This document shows, one piece after another, positions 28,245 through 37,064 of a stretch of 64,000 bases of DNA. The translations under genes were made by a program, and so were the position numbers. The stretch spans positions 8,158-72,157 of the forward strand of contig CAZTXD010000002.1 in the NCBI GenBank assembly GCA_964617995.1, in the 5' to 3' direction. This stretch comes from CAZTXD01 sp964617995. Its GTDB lineage: Bacteria; Actinomycetota; Acidimicrobiia; Spongiisociales; ZC4RG35. Position 1 is the stretch's first letter. Each line of letters begins with the position of its first letter. The notes beneath the pieces are model-generated. The model was not told the origin of the DNA. It saw only the letters and a program-made list of their open reading frames with translations, and searched no databases.

Positions 28245-29210
28245 ATGACAGACACCGTTGTGGTGATCGACTGGCTTCTCGACTCCGACCCTTCGATCAG
28301 GTGGCAGGTGATGCGCGACTTGCTCGACGCTCCGGAGTCGGAGTGGACGGCGGAACGAGCCAAGGTGGAGACCGACGGCTGGGGAGCCCGGCTCCTGTCC
28401 TACGAGGACGAGGACGGGCAATGGGCGGGTGGCGCCTTTCTCCCCAGAGATTTCGACGTCCGCGAGTGGCGCGAGGTCGGTCAGCCGTGGACGGCCACGA
28501 CATACTCGTTGTCGCAGCTCCGGGAGTTTGGTTTCGATCCCACGTCGGAGCGGGCCAAACGAGCTGTCGAATTGATCGGCGCCAACTCACGCTGGGATCA
28601 CGACGGCCAGCCCTTCTGGGAGGGGGAAGTCGAGGAGTGCATCAACGGCCGGACCGTTGCCGACGGCGCCTATTTCGGAGTCGACATTTCGTCCATTGTC
28701 GACAGGCTGATAGGCGAGCGTCTCGACGACGGCGGCTGGAACTGTGAGAGGATCAACGGCTCGGTCCGCTCGTCATTCGCCAGCACGATCAACGTGCTGG
28801 AAGGGCTCCTCGAATACGAGAGAGCCACCGGGGGCACGCCTGAATCCCGGGAGGCGCGCCAGTCGGGTGAGGAGTATCTCCTGGAGCGCAACCTCTTCCG
28901 CCGTCTCAGCACGGGTGAGCCGGCAGACGAGCGCTTTCTCCTGTTCCTGCATCCGAACCGCTGGCGCTACGACGTCCTCCGAGCACTGGACTACTTCCGG
29001 TCTGCCGCCATCCTGACCGGGGCCGCCCCCGACCCGCGGCTCGGCGAGGCTATCGACCACGTTCGTTCCAGACGATTGGAGGATGGCACCTGGCCTCTCG
29101 ACTGGAGCCTGCCGGGGCGGGTGTGGTTCGATGTCGACGACGGGGAGGACCAGCCCTCCCGTTGGGTGACCTTTCGGGCGATGCGGGTGCTCAGATGGTG
29201 GGAGGGTTAG
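28245..29210 (+). CDS. Terpenoid-cyclase/prenyltransferase alpha-toroid protein
   Basis: 321 residues of repeated helix pairs. Segments such as IVDRLIGERLDDGGWNC, SFASTINVLEGLLEYE and HVRSRRLEDGTWPLDW are QW-like repeats of the alpha/alpha toroid seen in squalene-hopene cyclases and prenyltransferases. The protein is half the length of a true squalene cyclase and no DxDD acid motif is seen, so it is probably not a hopene synthase. Many such proteins are called squalene cyclase without proof. Function unknown; the fatty-acid-type gene pair downstream may be related. Confidence 0.75.
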   Translation: MTDTVVVIDWLLDSDPSIRWQVMRDLLDAPESEWTAERAKVETDGWGARLLSYEDEDGQWAGGAFLPRDFDVREWREVGQPWTATTYSLSQLREFGFDPTSERAKRAVELIGANSRWDHDGQPFWEGEVEECINGRTVADGAYFGVDISSIVDRLIGERLDDGGWNCERINGSVRSSFASTINVLEGLLEYERATGGTPESREARQSGEEYLLERNLFRRLSTGEPADERFLLFLHPNRWRYDVLRALDYFRSAAILTGAAPDPRLGEAIDHVRSRRLEDGTWPLDWSLPGRVWFDVDDGEDQPSRWVTFRAMRVLRWWEG

Positions 29211-29347
29211 CGCCGATCGGGAAACTCCCACCAGGTCCACCAACGTTCCCTCTGGTGTGAGATCTCACCTGCTCGTACCGGTGGCGAGGAACGGTGGGTC
29301 ACCTCGCCGGTGGCGAGGTCGATGACAAGAAAGGTCTCCTCGGGCAT
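29207..29347 (-). CDS. Possible 46-residue small protein
   Basis: A reverse-strand frame runs from ATG at 29347 to a stop at 29207, overlapping the end of the cyclase-fold gene by four bases. It encodes FLVIDLATGEVTHRSSPPV and a Trp-rich end (ERWWTWWEF). Composition is plausible for a real small protein and it fills an otherwise empty 270-base gap, but the ribosome site is poor. No family is recognised. Confidence 0.3.
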   Translation of the reverse strand: MPEETFLVIDLATGEVTHRSSPPVRAGEISHQRERWWTWWEFPDRR

Positions 29348-29485
29348 GGCCGGCTCACAGGGGCCTTTACGACTTTCAGTTCGAGCAAGTCCCGGTAACG
29401 CTCCCCCTCGGGGTTTTCACCTATGGCGGCGCTTCATCGGCGGCGACAGACTGCCGATATGGGGCAACCCGAAGAGATGACCGTG

Positions 29486-31366
29486 ATGGCGCAACAACCG
29501 ATCTACATCACCGGAGTCGGCGCTTACCTGCCCGGCGAGCCGGTCGACAACGACCACGTCGAGGCACGTCTGGGTGCCCTGACTCAGGGTTCCGACCGGC
29601 TACGGACCCGGATGCTGGAGGCGAACGGCATCATCACCCGCCACTACGCCCTCGACGGGAACGGGAACACCACGATGCTCAACGAGGAGCTGGCAGCGCG
29701 GGCCATCCGCGCGGCAGTCGAGCATCGCGGCATCGGGCTGGAGGAGGTTGGGATGCTGGCCGTCGGCACCACCCAGGGTGACCTGCCGGTCCCCGGATTC
29801 GCCTCGATGGTCCATGGGCGGCTGGGAGGAGGCCCCAAGGAGATCCTGTCGGCCGGGGGCGTGTGCTGCTCGGGCGTCGCCGCCCTCTCAGCCGCCGGGG
29901 ACGCCGTCCGGCTGGGGCGTCACCGGACGGCGGTGGCGGCCGGGTCGGAGCTGGTGTCCCGGGCGTTGCGAGCCTCGAGGATGGAGCAGGCGATGAACCG
30001 GGACAGGCGGTCGGCGTTCGGAGCGGAGTTCCTCCGCTGGATGCTGTCGGACGGCGCCGGGGCGATGGTCGTCGAGGACCGGCCCCGCGCCGACGGCCCG
30101 TCCCTACGCATCGACTGGTCGCTCCTCGAGTCGCACGCCCACCGGTTCCCCGTGTGCATGTACGCCGGCGCCGTCGATGCCGACTCGGTGCGGGCGGGAA
30201 GCACGTGGCAGGACATGTCCACGGCGTCGGAGGCCGATGCCGGGGCGCTGCTCAACCTGCGCCAGGATGTCGCCCTCCTCGACGGCGTGGTGGCCTTGGG
30301 GGTGGAGCGCTACATCGAGCTGGTCCGGGACGGTCACCTCGACCCGGACGGCATCGACCACCTCCTCTGCCATTACAGCTCGGAGCATTTCCGAGGCGAC
30401 ATCGTCAAGCTGATGTCGGAGGCGGGCCTGATGATCCCCGAGGATCGATGGTTCACCAACCTCCACACCAAGGGCAACACCGGTGCAGCCAGCATCTACA
30501 TCATGCTGGATGAGGCGCTCAGGACCGGCCGGTTCGCCGAGGGCGACCGGATCCTGCTGATGGTGCCCGAGTCGGGGAGGTTCTCTGTCTCGTTCGTCCA
30601 GCTCACCTGCGTGGGTCCCGATCGGCCCGACCAGGTCGAAACCGGACCCCGAGTGGCTGTCGCCGACCCGGCCCCGATCCATCCCGTCACCTCTCCTTCG
30701 GGCTCCCCCAACGAGTGGCTGCTGGCGGAGCTGGGGCTGGTGTGGGCCCGCTTCGAGCAACGCTTGAGCCGGGTCCCGATGGTGAGCCGCATCGAGAACC
30801 GCGCCGCCACCCGGGAGGACTACCTCCGTCTCCTCTTGAACATGCGCCAGCAGGTGATGGAGGGCGCTCGCTGGATAACCCGGGCGGCCTCCAACCTCAC
30901 GGTCGAGCACACCGATCTGCGTGCCGAGTTCATCCAGCACGCCGCCGAGGAGCAACGCGACTTCCGCATGCTCGAGAACGACTACGTGGCCTGCGGAGGG
31001 GACCGGGAGGAGATCATCTCGGGGGAGAAGAACGTGGGCTCGGAGGCGCTGTCGGCGTTCATGTTCCAGCAGGCGGACCAGGTCAACCCGCTCGACCTGC
31101 TGGGGGGGATGTACATCATCGAGGGCCTGGGGGCCAACAAGGCCGACCGCTGGGTCGACCTCCTCCGCGAGCAGCTCGACCTGAGTGACGACCAGGTGAC
31201 GTTCCTGCGCTACCACGGGGGCGCCGACCAGGCGCACACCGAGGAGATGTTCGAGGTACTTCGCTCCGACATCATCACGTGGGAGGTTGCCCGCTCGATA
31301 GTCAAGACGGCCAAGGTCGTCGCCCGCCTCTACGCCCTCCAGCTGGAGGAGATCGACCATGTCTGA
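29486..31366 (+). CDS. Ketosynthase III fused to heme-oxygenase-like diiron (TenA/HDO) domain
   Basis: 626 residues. Residues 5-378 are a FabH-type ketosynthase: Cys128 in GGVCCSGVAAL, His296 in LLCHYSSEHF, Asn331 in TKGNTGAAS give the full Cys-His-Asn triad. Residues about 408-626 are an all-helical heme-oxygenase-like fold, with Glu459 (QQVMEGARW), His485 (EFIQHAAEEQRDF) and His577/His584 (LRYHGGADQAHTEEMF) as possible diiron ligands. A Pro-rich linker (about 388-408) joins them. It overlaps the next gene by 8 bases. Condensation followed by oxidative processing of the acyl product is inference. Start could also be 29477 or 29483. Confidence 0.85.
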   Translation: MAQQPIYITGVGAYLPGEPVDNDHVEARLGALTQGSDRLRTRMLEANGIITRHYALDGNGNTTMLNEELAARAIRAAVEHRGIGLEEVGMLAVGTTQGDLPVPGFASMVHGRLGGGPKEILSAGGVCCSGVAALSAAGDAVRLGRHRTAVAAGSELVSRALRASRMEQAMNRDRRSAFGAEFLRWMLSDGAGAMVVEDRPRADGPSLRIDWSLLESHAHRFPVCMYAGAVDADSVRAGSTWQDMSTASEADAGALLNLRQDVALLDGVVALGVERYIELVRDGHLDPDGIDHLLCHYSSEHFRGDIVKLMSEAGLMIPEDRWFTNLHTKGNTGAASIYIMLDEALRTGRFAEGDRILLMVPESGRFSVSFVQLTCVGPDRPDQVETGPRVAVADPAPIHPVTSPSGSPNEWLLAELGLVWARFEQRLSRVPMVSRIENRAATREDYLRLLLNMRQQVMEGARWITRAASNLTVEHTDLRAEFIQHAAEEQRDFRMLENDYVACGGDREEIISGEKNVGSEALSAFMFQQADQVNPLDLLGGMYIIEGLGANKADRWVDLLREQLDLSDDQVTFLRYHGGADQAHTEEMFEVLRSDIITWEVARSIVKTAKVVARLYALQLEEIDHV

Positions 31367-32204
31367 CAGCTCACTTGTAGCCTTCGTCGACCGTCCCGGG
31401 CCGTCTATCTGGGATGCCCTTGCCGGGGATCCCACCCACCACCTCAGCCGGCATTCGTTGTCGTTGCTGGAACGCGACGCCAACCGTTGGTCCGCCCGCT
31501 ACCTGCGACCTCCCGCCCGGCTGATATCGAGGGTCCTCGTGGGGATCATCACCCTCCTCAAGCGGCTCCTGCCCGGGGACATGTCGTCACACCGCACGCT
31601 CGACAGGCTCGGCGTCTGGTTCATGTCTAGATTCGTTTCGGAGGAGGGCGGGGAACTGCTCATGCGCCATTTCATCCTCGAGACCAACGTGCTGGCCTTC
31701 ATCGCTCGCAACGCCGGTCTGGAGGAGCCGACCCTGCGACCTACCACCCTCGGTCAGCTCGGCGACAACGCGGTGGTGGTCCACGACGTCAACGTGTACG
31801 AGCTGCTCAGCGGGTTGGCCAACAAGCCGCTGCCGAGACCGGAGGACAGGACGTCGCCGCTCGATTTCACGATGCTCGATGTGACCCCCGTCGACACCAC
31901 CGGCAAGCGGCGATGGATGCGTCTCGACCTGGAGACCGCCCTGGCGTGCATGAATGTGGCGTTCGCCCTCTTCACTACTGCCGAGGAATACCGGCGGGCG
32001 GTCCACTCGCTGCAACTCGACGAGTCGTTGCTCGGGTGCCTTGCCGAGCTCACCGGCGATGAGCTGTTCCGAATCTGGAGGCCGGCCGGCTACGTGGCGA
32101 TCGTGCGGACCAACCGCGACGTGCCCCGTGACCTGTTCGCCCACGCCATCGTCCACGAGTACGCCCATGCCCGCCTCGAGTGGCATGCCCGGAGGGCCGG
32201 TTAG
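31359..32204 (+). CDS. Partner protein of the ketosynthase fusion (DUF6999-like)
   Basis: 281 residues, start inside the 3' end of the ketosynthase fusion gene, so strongly coupled. A helical pattern RPPARLISRVLVGIITLLKRLLP suggests a membrane-associated amphipathic segment at about 48-70. Conserved-looking features are LLMRHFILETNVLAFIARNAG and VVVHDVNVYELL in the middle, and HEYAHARLEWH near the end. It resembles, from memory, proteins labelled DUF6999 that accompany ketosynthase III genes; not verified. No catalytic assignment is possible. Confidence 0.7.
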   Translation: MSDSSLVAFVDRPGPSIWDALAGDPTHHLSRHSLSLLERDANRWSARYLRPPARLISRVLVGIITLLKRLLPGDMSSHRTLDRLGVWFMSRFVSEEGGELLMRHFILETNVLAFIARNAGLEEPTLRPTTLGQLGDNAVVVHDVNVYELLSGLANKPLPRPEDRTSPLDFTMLDVTPVDTTGKRRWMRLDLETALACMNVAFALFTTAEEYRRAVHSLQLDESLLGCLAELTGDELFRIWRPAGYVAIVRTNRDVPRDLFAHAIVHEYAHARLEWHARRAG

Positions 32205-32516
32205 AGGCGTGCTCCGCGGGGAGGCTGTCCGTGTCGCCCAATTCCGGGCACCCCACGAGGAGAGCGCCGATACCACAACGGCCTGGGGTGGTCTCGAGGA
32301 GCACCTCGACCCGGACAGATGGTCGTCGATAAGCTGAACGCCCAATCTCGAGCCGTACAACAGGTGGCACGCGGGTGACGAATGACGCGGAGATCCATGT
32401 ATTAGGCGAGGCTTCCGCGGGCAGGATCGATGAGATGTCCATCGTATCATCGCACGGGATTGCGATTGGGGCGGACCGGCGGTCTCGATCCCGAAGTTCA
32501 CCGAGGAGGTGTCTCG
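32205..32516. other. Intergenic stretch before the intact PCD-VOC gene
   Basis: No gene seen. It ends with a good ribosome site (gaggagg, seven bases before ATG 32517). Confidence 0.4.
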
Positions 32517-33179
32517 ATGAGTGAGAGAAGAACCACGGCCCGGGTGTTCCACGAAGCGGACGGGGTCGATGACTGGCGGGTCCTCTATTGGGGTGCGTAC
32601 GCCTACTACCGCACCGGGTCGTTCTCCGAGGGGGCGCGCTTCGTCGCCGCGGTCGCCGAGATTGCTGAGACAACAGGGCATTTCCCCGACGTCGACCTGC
32701 GCCCGGAGGGGGTGACGGTCCGGACGTTCTCACGCGAGGACGGATCGCTGAGCGAGCGCGACATCGACTTGGCTACGCGCATTTCGGCGGTGGCTCGGGA
32801 AAACGGACTCGAGTCCGATCCATCGCAGGTGCAGGCCGTCGGCATCGCTGTGGCACACGACGCCGGTGTCGACGTGCGGCCCTTCTGGGCGGCGGCGTTC
32901 GGCTATCGACACCTCGGAGCGGAGGACGCGATCGACCCGCACCGGCGCAACCCGCATCTCTGGTTCCACGAGCTCGACCCCCCGAAGCCCAGAAGGGGTC
33001 GCGTCCACATAGACGTCAGCGTTCCGGCCGATCAGGCGAAGGTGCGGGTAGCGGCTGCGCTCGCCGCGGGCGGACGAATCGTCGACGACTCCCACGTGCC
33101 CGGATGGTGGACGCTCGTCTCTCCCGAGAACCACGGAGTCGACATAGCAGCGTGGCCGGACTTCGAGGACGAAGGCTGA
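32517..33179 (+). CDS. Pterin-dehydratase-like domain fused to VOC domain
   Basis: 220 residues. Residues 10-100 follow the 4a-hydroxytetrahydrobiopterin dehydratase fold (ARFVAAVAEIAETTGHFPDVDL, then GSLSERDIDLATRIS), but the usual His-His-Pro is reduced to H-F-P (His55), so normal dehydration is doubtful. Residues about 105-220 form a VOC half (QVQAVGIAVAHDAGVDVRPFWAAAFGYRHLG, ending GWWTLVSPENHGVDIAAW). Ribosome site gaggagg at 7 bases fixes the start. The frameshifted paralogue at 2855 has the same architecture. Function unknown. Confidence 0.8.
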   Translation: MSERRTTARVFHEADGVDDWRVLYWGAYAYYRTGSFSEGARFVAAVAEIAETTGHFPDVDLRPEGVTVRTFSREDGSLSERDIDLATRISAVARENGLESDPSQVQAVGIAVAHDAGVDVRPFWAAAFGYRHLGAEDAIDPHRRNPHLWFHELDPPKPRRGRVHIDVSVPADQAKVRVAAALAAGGRIVDDSHVPGWWTLVSPENHGVDIAAWPDFEDEG

Positions 33180-33374
33180 GACCCAATCGACGCGAGGCGG
33201 AGCACCCAGTGGTATCGATGCCACGCACAGGGCGGCCACGAACACCACCCACGAGATGGAGTGATCCTCCCCGGTTTCCACAGGCGCGGTACTCGAGTCT
33301 CGACCGCCCAACGGTCAGAAGAGGGAGGACGGCCCATGCCCCCTCCCTCGACCGTGTTCAGGAGGCGATGACTG

Positions 33375-34136
33375 CTAGCCGCTGACGGTGAACTCCCGCA
33401 CCATGCCCTGGATGAAGTGCGGGGGCCCGTCGGCGGCCTCTGCCTCCTCGAAGGAGGTGGCCCCGGTGGGGATGAAGCAGATGATGACGTAGCGTCCGGA
33501 CTCGAGGTCGGCGTACAAGGTCGACCCGTCACCCGGAGCTGCGAACGCCACCCCTCTGAACGTTGCCTTGTCCTCCACCTCCTCCTCGGGCAGCTCGAGC
33601 AGCTCCTCGATGGTCTCGGTGGTGTCGTCGTTGATCCGGATCAACGCCATCTCGTGCAACTCGGTCCCGTTGTTGGTGAAGTCGAAAGCGGTCATGCCCC
33701 CACCAACGGCATCGAGGTCGGCGTCGTAGGCATAGTCGATGGCGTCCACCTCGACGGTGGCGAACCCGCACTCGTCTCCGATGAACCCGTCGACGACCGC
33801 CGAGTCCTCGGCGAAGCTCGCCGATTCCGTAACGACGAAGAACGCCTCCTCGTCGAGGTCGGCTACCGGCGCGAGAAGGGCGTCGGCCATCCCGTTGACG
33901 GCTGAAGCTATCTCCGTCGGGGCGTTGGACTTGAGATCCTCGAGGCCGGCGGTGACTTCCTCGACCCACGGCACGGGATCGGCCTCATCTGGGCCGAAGT
34001 CGAGCAGCGTGCTGACTTCGATGTAGTCGTCGCAGAAGGCCCCCACCTCGGCACTGGGGCCGCTGCTACAAGCGCCAATCGTCAATCCAGCCACCAAGAC
34101 CATGACTCCTACCGTGGACGTGCGCGAAGCACTCAC
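33375..34136 (-). CDS. Secreted lipoprotein with C-terminal cupredoxin-like domain
   Basis: 253 residues. Signal peptide with lipobox LTIGAC places the lipid-linked Cys at 23. Residues about 30-125 are helical and unassigned. Residues about 150-253 resemble a blue-copper fold: TAFDFTNNGTELHEMALIRI supplies His, RYVIICFIPTG supplies Cys, and PPHFIQGMVREFTV supplies His and Met, the usual type-1 set. It probably sits on the outer face of the membrane as an electron carrier or copper sensor. A CGTAACG element lies 55 bases before the start, shared with the neighbouring regulator and sensor genes. Confidence 0.78.
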   Translation of the reverse strand: MSASRTSTVGVMVLVAGLTIGACSSGPSAEVGAFCDDYIEVSTLLDFGPDEADPVPWVEEVTAGLEDLKSNAPTEIASAVNGMADALLAPVADLDEEAFFVVTESASFAEDSAVVDGFIGDECGFATVEVDAIDYAYDADLDAVGGGMTAFDFTNNGTELHEMALIRINDDTTETIEELLELPEEEVEDKATFRGVAFAAPGDGSTLYADLESGRYVIICFIPTGATSFEEAEAADGPPHFIQGMVREFTVSG

Positions 34137-34191
34137 TCATTCCTCCATTCGGATTTGGAGTGCAATTGCTAGAGGAGGGCCGCTACGGATT

Positions 34192-34198
34192 CGTTACG
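34192..34198 (-). promoter_or_regulatory. CGTAACG element, cupredoxin lipoprotein gene
   Basis: cgtaacg reading towards the lipoprotein gene, 55 bases before its start. One of six same-orientation copies in this region. Confidence 0.45.
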
Positions 34199-34202
34199 GG
34201 TC

Positions 34203-36935
34203 TCACCACTGCCGCAGCAGCCAGAGCTCCGGCTCCCAGTCGCCCGAGGCGATGTCGGCGAAGAGCGTGACCGCCTGGGTCAGAGAATTCTCGGCCTCCT
34301 CCTTCCGTCCCGACTGGTGGTGGAGGTCAGCAAGGTGATTGAGGAGTGCCGCCTGATGGTGGCGGTATCCGGCCCGGTCGGCGATGGCCACCGCCTCGGT
34401 GACCATCTCGACGGCCTCATCCAGCTCTCCGGCATCAGCGAGCAGATGTGCCTTGTTGTTGAGAGCTGCGATCCGGGCCGGTTCCGTGGAGCCGGCCATC
34501 TCCAGGGCATCGTCGACATGCTCTGTCGCCTTCTCCGGGTCGGGGTCGACGACGGCCAAGATGTTGTAGGCGCGGGCGACGAGCACGGGGTCTCGTTTCG
34601 CCTCTGCGGCTTCGAGAGCGGTCGTGGCGAAGGAGATGGCGGCTTCGGCGTCGCCCGTCCGGTGCTTGAGCAGCGCCCAATCGGCATACAGATCCGCCGG
34701 CTCAGGGTGGTCACGGCGAGCACGGGTGAAGCTCTCCTCGGCGAGTTCGAACCTACCGAGGATGCGGTAGAGGTCGCCGATGCGGTGTTCGACCAGGGCA
34801 AGATCCGCGCCGGTGAAGTGTGAGGCGGCGGCGCGCAGTTCGCGCTTGGCCACCTGATAGTCGCCTCGGGCCATCGCTAGCTCACCGAGGGCAAGGCGCA
34901 GCCGTCCCATGTCGGGATGGCCGAGGGCGATCGCCATCTCATAGGAGGTGACCGCCTCGTCGTGGGCGTAGACAGCGCGGGCCAGATCTCCCGCCGACAT
35001 GTACCACGAAGCTGCGTCCTCACTGCCGGCTGCGTGCAGCTGGGCGGCGGCGGCCGTGGCCAGACGTGCATCGGACCGGACTCTGGGTTTCGCCAGGAGG
35101 GCCTCGGCGGCACGCCTGTGCAGGAGACGACGTCGGATCAACGACGTGGACTCGTAGCACATCGTCTCCAGGGCATCGAGGGTGAATCCGAGCTTGCCGT
35201 CTTCGTGTTCCCGCAGAAGGCCCGCTGAGATGAGCTCTTCGACCGCTTCGACTATCTCGTCTTCGGTGCGTCCGCTGGTGTCGCGCAGGAGCTGGGCGTC
35301 GCAGATCCCGTCGAGGACTGCCGCCGCCGCCATTATCTGATGGGCGAGATCGGAGAGACGTCGACGTTTCGAGTCCATGTACTTCTGAACGCTCTCCGCG
35401 TCGGGGTTCACCACTCCGTCCGAGTCGAGTGCTTTCTTGACCAGGAGCGGTATGCCGCCGGTGGCGGCGATGATGGCTTCAACGTCGGTCTTCGGGTAGT
35501 CGTCGTGCAGGCTGGACGGGGTGAGAGGGTCGAGGACGAGCATCTCGTCGGGCTCTGTTGCGATCTCCCTGACGGCGGGATGCAGCGAGCCCACGTCTCG
35601 GGTGGCGACGACGAGAAGGAGAGGCAGGTTCCCAGCGCGTCGATGCACATAGGACACGAGGTGGGCCGACGCCGCGTCCATCCACTGGGCATCATCGATG
35701 GTCACCACCACCGGCCCATTGGCAGTGGCCGGCTCCATCAACTCGAGGAAGGCCTCACGGAGACGGAGCTCTCCGAGGCTGCCCGATTCGCCTTCGGCCG
35801 CACCAGGCGCCAGCTTGGGATCGAGTCGGGTGAGCTCGGTGAGCGCCCACTCGGGGACGTTCAACTCGCCGCCGTTGTTGCTCGACACGAAGCCATCCAA
35901 CAGCTGGGTGGCGACCCCGTATGGGAGTTGCGAGTCGGGACTGAAGGCCCTGCCTGAGACGATGGAGACTCCGAGATCTCGGGAGAACTGCACGAGGTAC
36001 TCGATCAATCGGGTCTTTCCCATCCACGAAGCTCCGGAAATCACCAAGAGCTTCCCCGGCGGGGAGATCGTATCGACGAGTCGGCGCAGCGTCTCCATCG
36101 CCTCCTCACGGCCGATCATCCCTGCCTCGACCGGCGACTCGGCGAGGCGGTGGGCCCTGACCGGCTTCCTCACTCCCGGGGCCGGCGGCAGATCCTCGTC
36201 GAGGATGGCCTCGAAGAGCTCGGTGGTCTCATCGAGTGGGGGGACACCGAGCTCGCGATCGAGGACCGCCACACAATCGCGATAGGCCTGGATCGATCCC
36301 GGTCGATCACCGGCCCAGGCACAGAGAAGCATCAACAACCGGTGAGCGGGCTCGTGCAGCTCGTCGAGACGGATCCACCGAATCGCCGCAGCAGTCGCCT
36401 CGCCGTAGTCGCCGGAGCCAGCATTCCCCATCGCAAGACGTTGGAACACGTCTCCGGCCTCGAGACGGAGTGACTCTGTGACCATTCGGGCCCAGTCCTC
36501 GAAGTCCGGTGCCTCTCTCACCGAGAAGGCGCCGAGAAAGTCACCTCGGTAGAGGTCGGCCGCTTTACGGAGATGGGGAAGACAAGCCGGGCACACGTCG
36601 TGGACGTCGTGATCATGTTGCCCGGTGGCCTCGACTTCGGTCCGGAACTGGTGGACGTCACAGATGAACCCGTCCTCGATCGTCACCCGGTTCCGATCGG
36701 CGTTGATCCAGTCCGCCCCGATCCCGCTGCGGAGAGCAGAGAGCGTCCGGCGCAAGGTGGCCCTCGACCTCTCCGGGGATGAATCGGCCCAGAAGAGCCC
36801 GGCGAGAGCATCACGGTCGGCACTGCGCTCGATGGCTAGATAGGCGAGCATGGCGATGGCCTTGCGCGTGTCCACCTCGACGTACGCCGAGTCGGCGGTC
36901 ACCTCCGGCGACCCGAACAACCGTATTTCGAGCAT
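34203..36935 (-). CDS. BTAD/AAA/TPR transcriptional regulator (SARP-like large regulator)
   Basis: 910 residues. The N-terminal OmpR-type winged helix (MLEIRLFGSPEV to RNRVTIEDGFICD, 1-100) and BTAD domain (CPACLPHLRKAADLYRGDFLGAF onward) are followed by an AAA/NACHT-like ATPase with Walker A ISGASWMGKTR near residue 310 and Walker B VVVTIDDAQWMD. At least seven TPR-like repeats follow (DYQVAKRELRAAASHFTG, RFELAEESFTRARRDHP and so on). The start at the MLEIRLFG methionine is the natural domain beginning. Such proteins are ATP-dependent activators. It is divergent from the five-gene sensor array and carries a CGTAACG element at its own promoter. Confidence 0.9.
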   Translation of the reverse strand: MLEIRLFGSPEVTADSAYVEVDTRKAIAMLAYLAIERSADRDALAGLFWADSSPERSRATLRRTLSALRSGIGADWINADRNRVTIEDGFICDVHQFRTEVEATGQHDHDVHDVCPACLPHLRKAADLYRGDFLGAFSVREAPDFEDWARMVTESLRLEAGDVFQRLAMGNAGSGDYGEATAAAIRWIRLDELHEPAHRLLMLLCAWAGDRPGSIQAYRDCVAVLDRELGVPPLDETTELFEAILDEDLPPAPGVRKPVRAHRLAESPVEAGMIGREEAMETLRRLVDTISPPGKLLVISGASWMGKTRLIEYLVQFSRDLGVSIVSGRAFSPDSQLPYGVATQLLDGFVSSNNGGELNVPEWALTELTRLDPKLAPGAAEGESGSLGELRLREAFLELMEPATANGPVVVTIDDAQWMDAASAHLVSYVHRRAGNLPLLLVVATRDVGSLHPAVREIATEPDEMLVLDPLTPSSLHDDYPKTDVEAIIAATGGIPLLVKKALDSDGVVNPDAESVQKYMDSKRRRLSDLAHQIMAAAAVLDGICDAQLLRDTSGRTEDEIVEAVEELISAGLLREHEDGKLGFTLDALETMCYESTSLIRRRLLHRRAAEALLAKPRVRSDARLATAAAAQLHAAGSEDAASWYMSAGDLARAVYAHDEAVTSYEMAIALGHPDMGRLRLALGELAMARGDYQVAKRELRAAASHFTGADLALVEHRIGDLYRILGRFELAEESFTRARRDHPEPADLYADWALLKHRTGDAEAAISFATTALEAAEAKRDPVLVARAYNILAVVDPDPEKATEHVDDALEMAGSTEPARIAALNNKAHLLADAGELDEAVEMVTEAVAIADRAGYRHHQAALLNHLADLHHQSGRKEEAENSLTQAVTLFADIASGDWEPELWLLRQW

Positions 36936-36967
36936 GCGATGACTTTCCCATTCGAAAATAGTCGATG

Positions 36968-36974
36968 CGTTACG
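36968..36974 (-). promoter_or_regulatory. CGTAACG element, BTAD regulator gene
   Basis: cgtaacg reading towards the regulator gene, 32 bases before its start. Confidence 0.45.
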
Positions 36975-37036
36975 GCAAGCGGATCTCGGCCACTTCGTGA
37001 CGGGGCCAGCGACTGAGGCCATTTCCGTTGCGCTTA

Positions 37037-37043
37037 CGTAACG
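37037..37043 (+). promoter_or_regulatory. CGTAACG element, sensor-array operon
   Basis: cgtaacg within the larger palindrome-like ttacgtaacg, 21 bases before the GTG start of the first array gene. Confidence 0.45.
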
Positions 37044-37064
37044 AGGTCATGGCATCGTTGCGCC

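Noticed and set aside
28245..29210. Toroid protein considered as a squalene-hopene cyclase
   Set aside because: Half the expected length and no DxDD acid motif.
30104..31483. 459-codon reverse-strand frame over the ketosynthase fusion
   Set aside because: The forward frame has a full catalytic triad; the reverse product looks like typical high-GC antisense coding noise.
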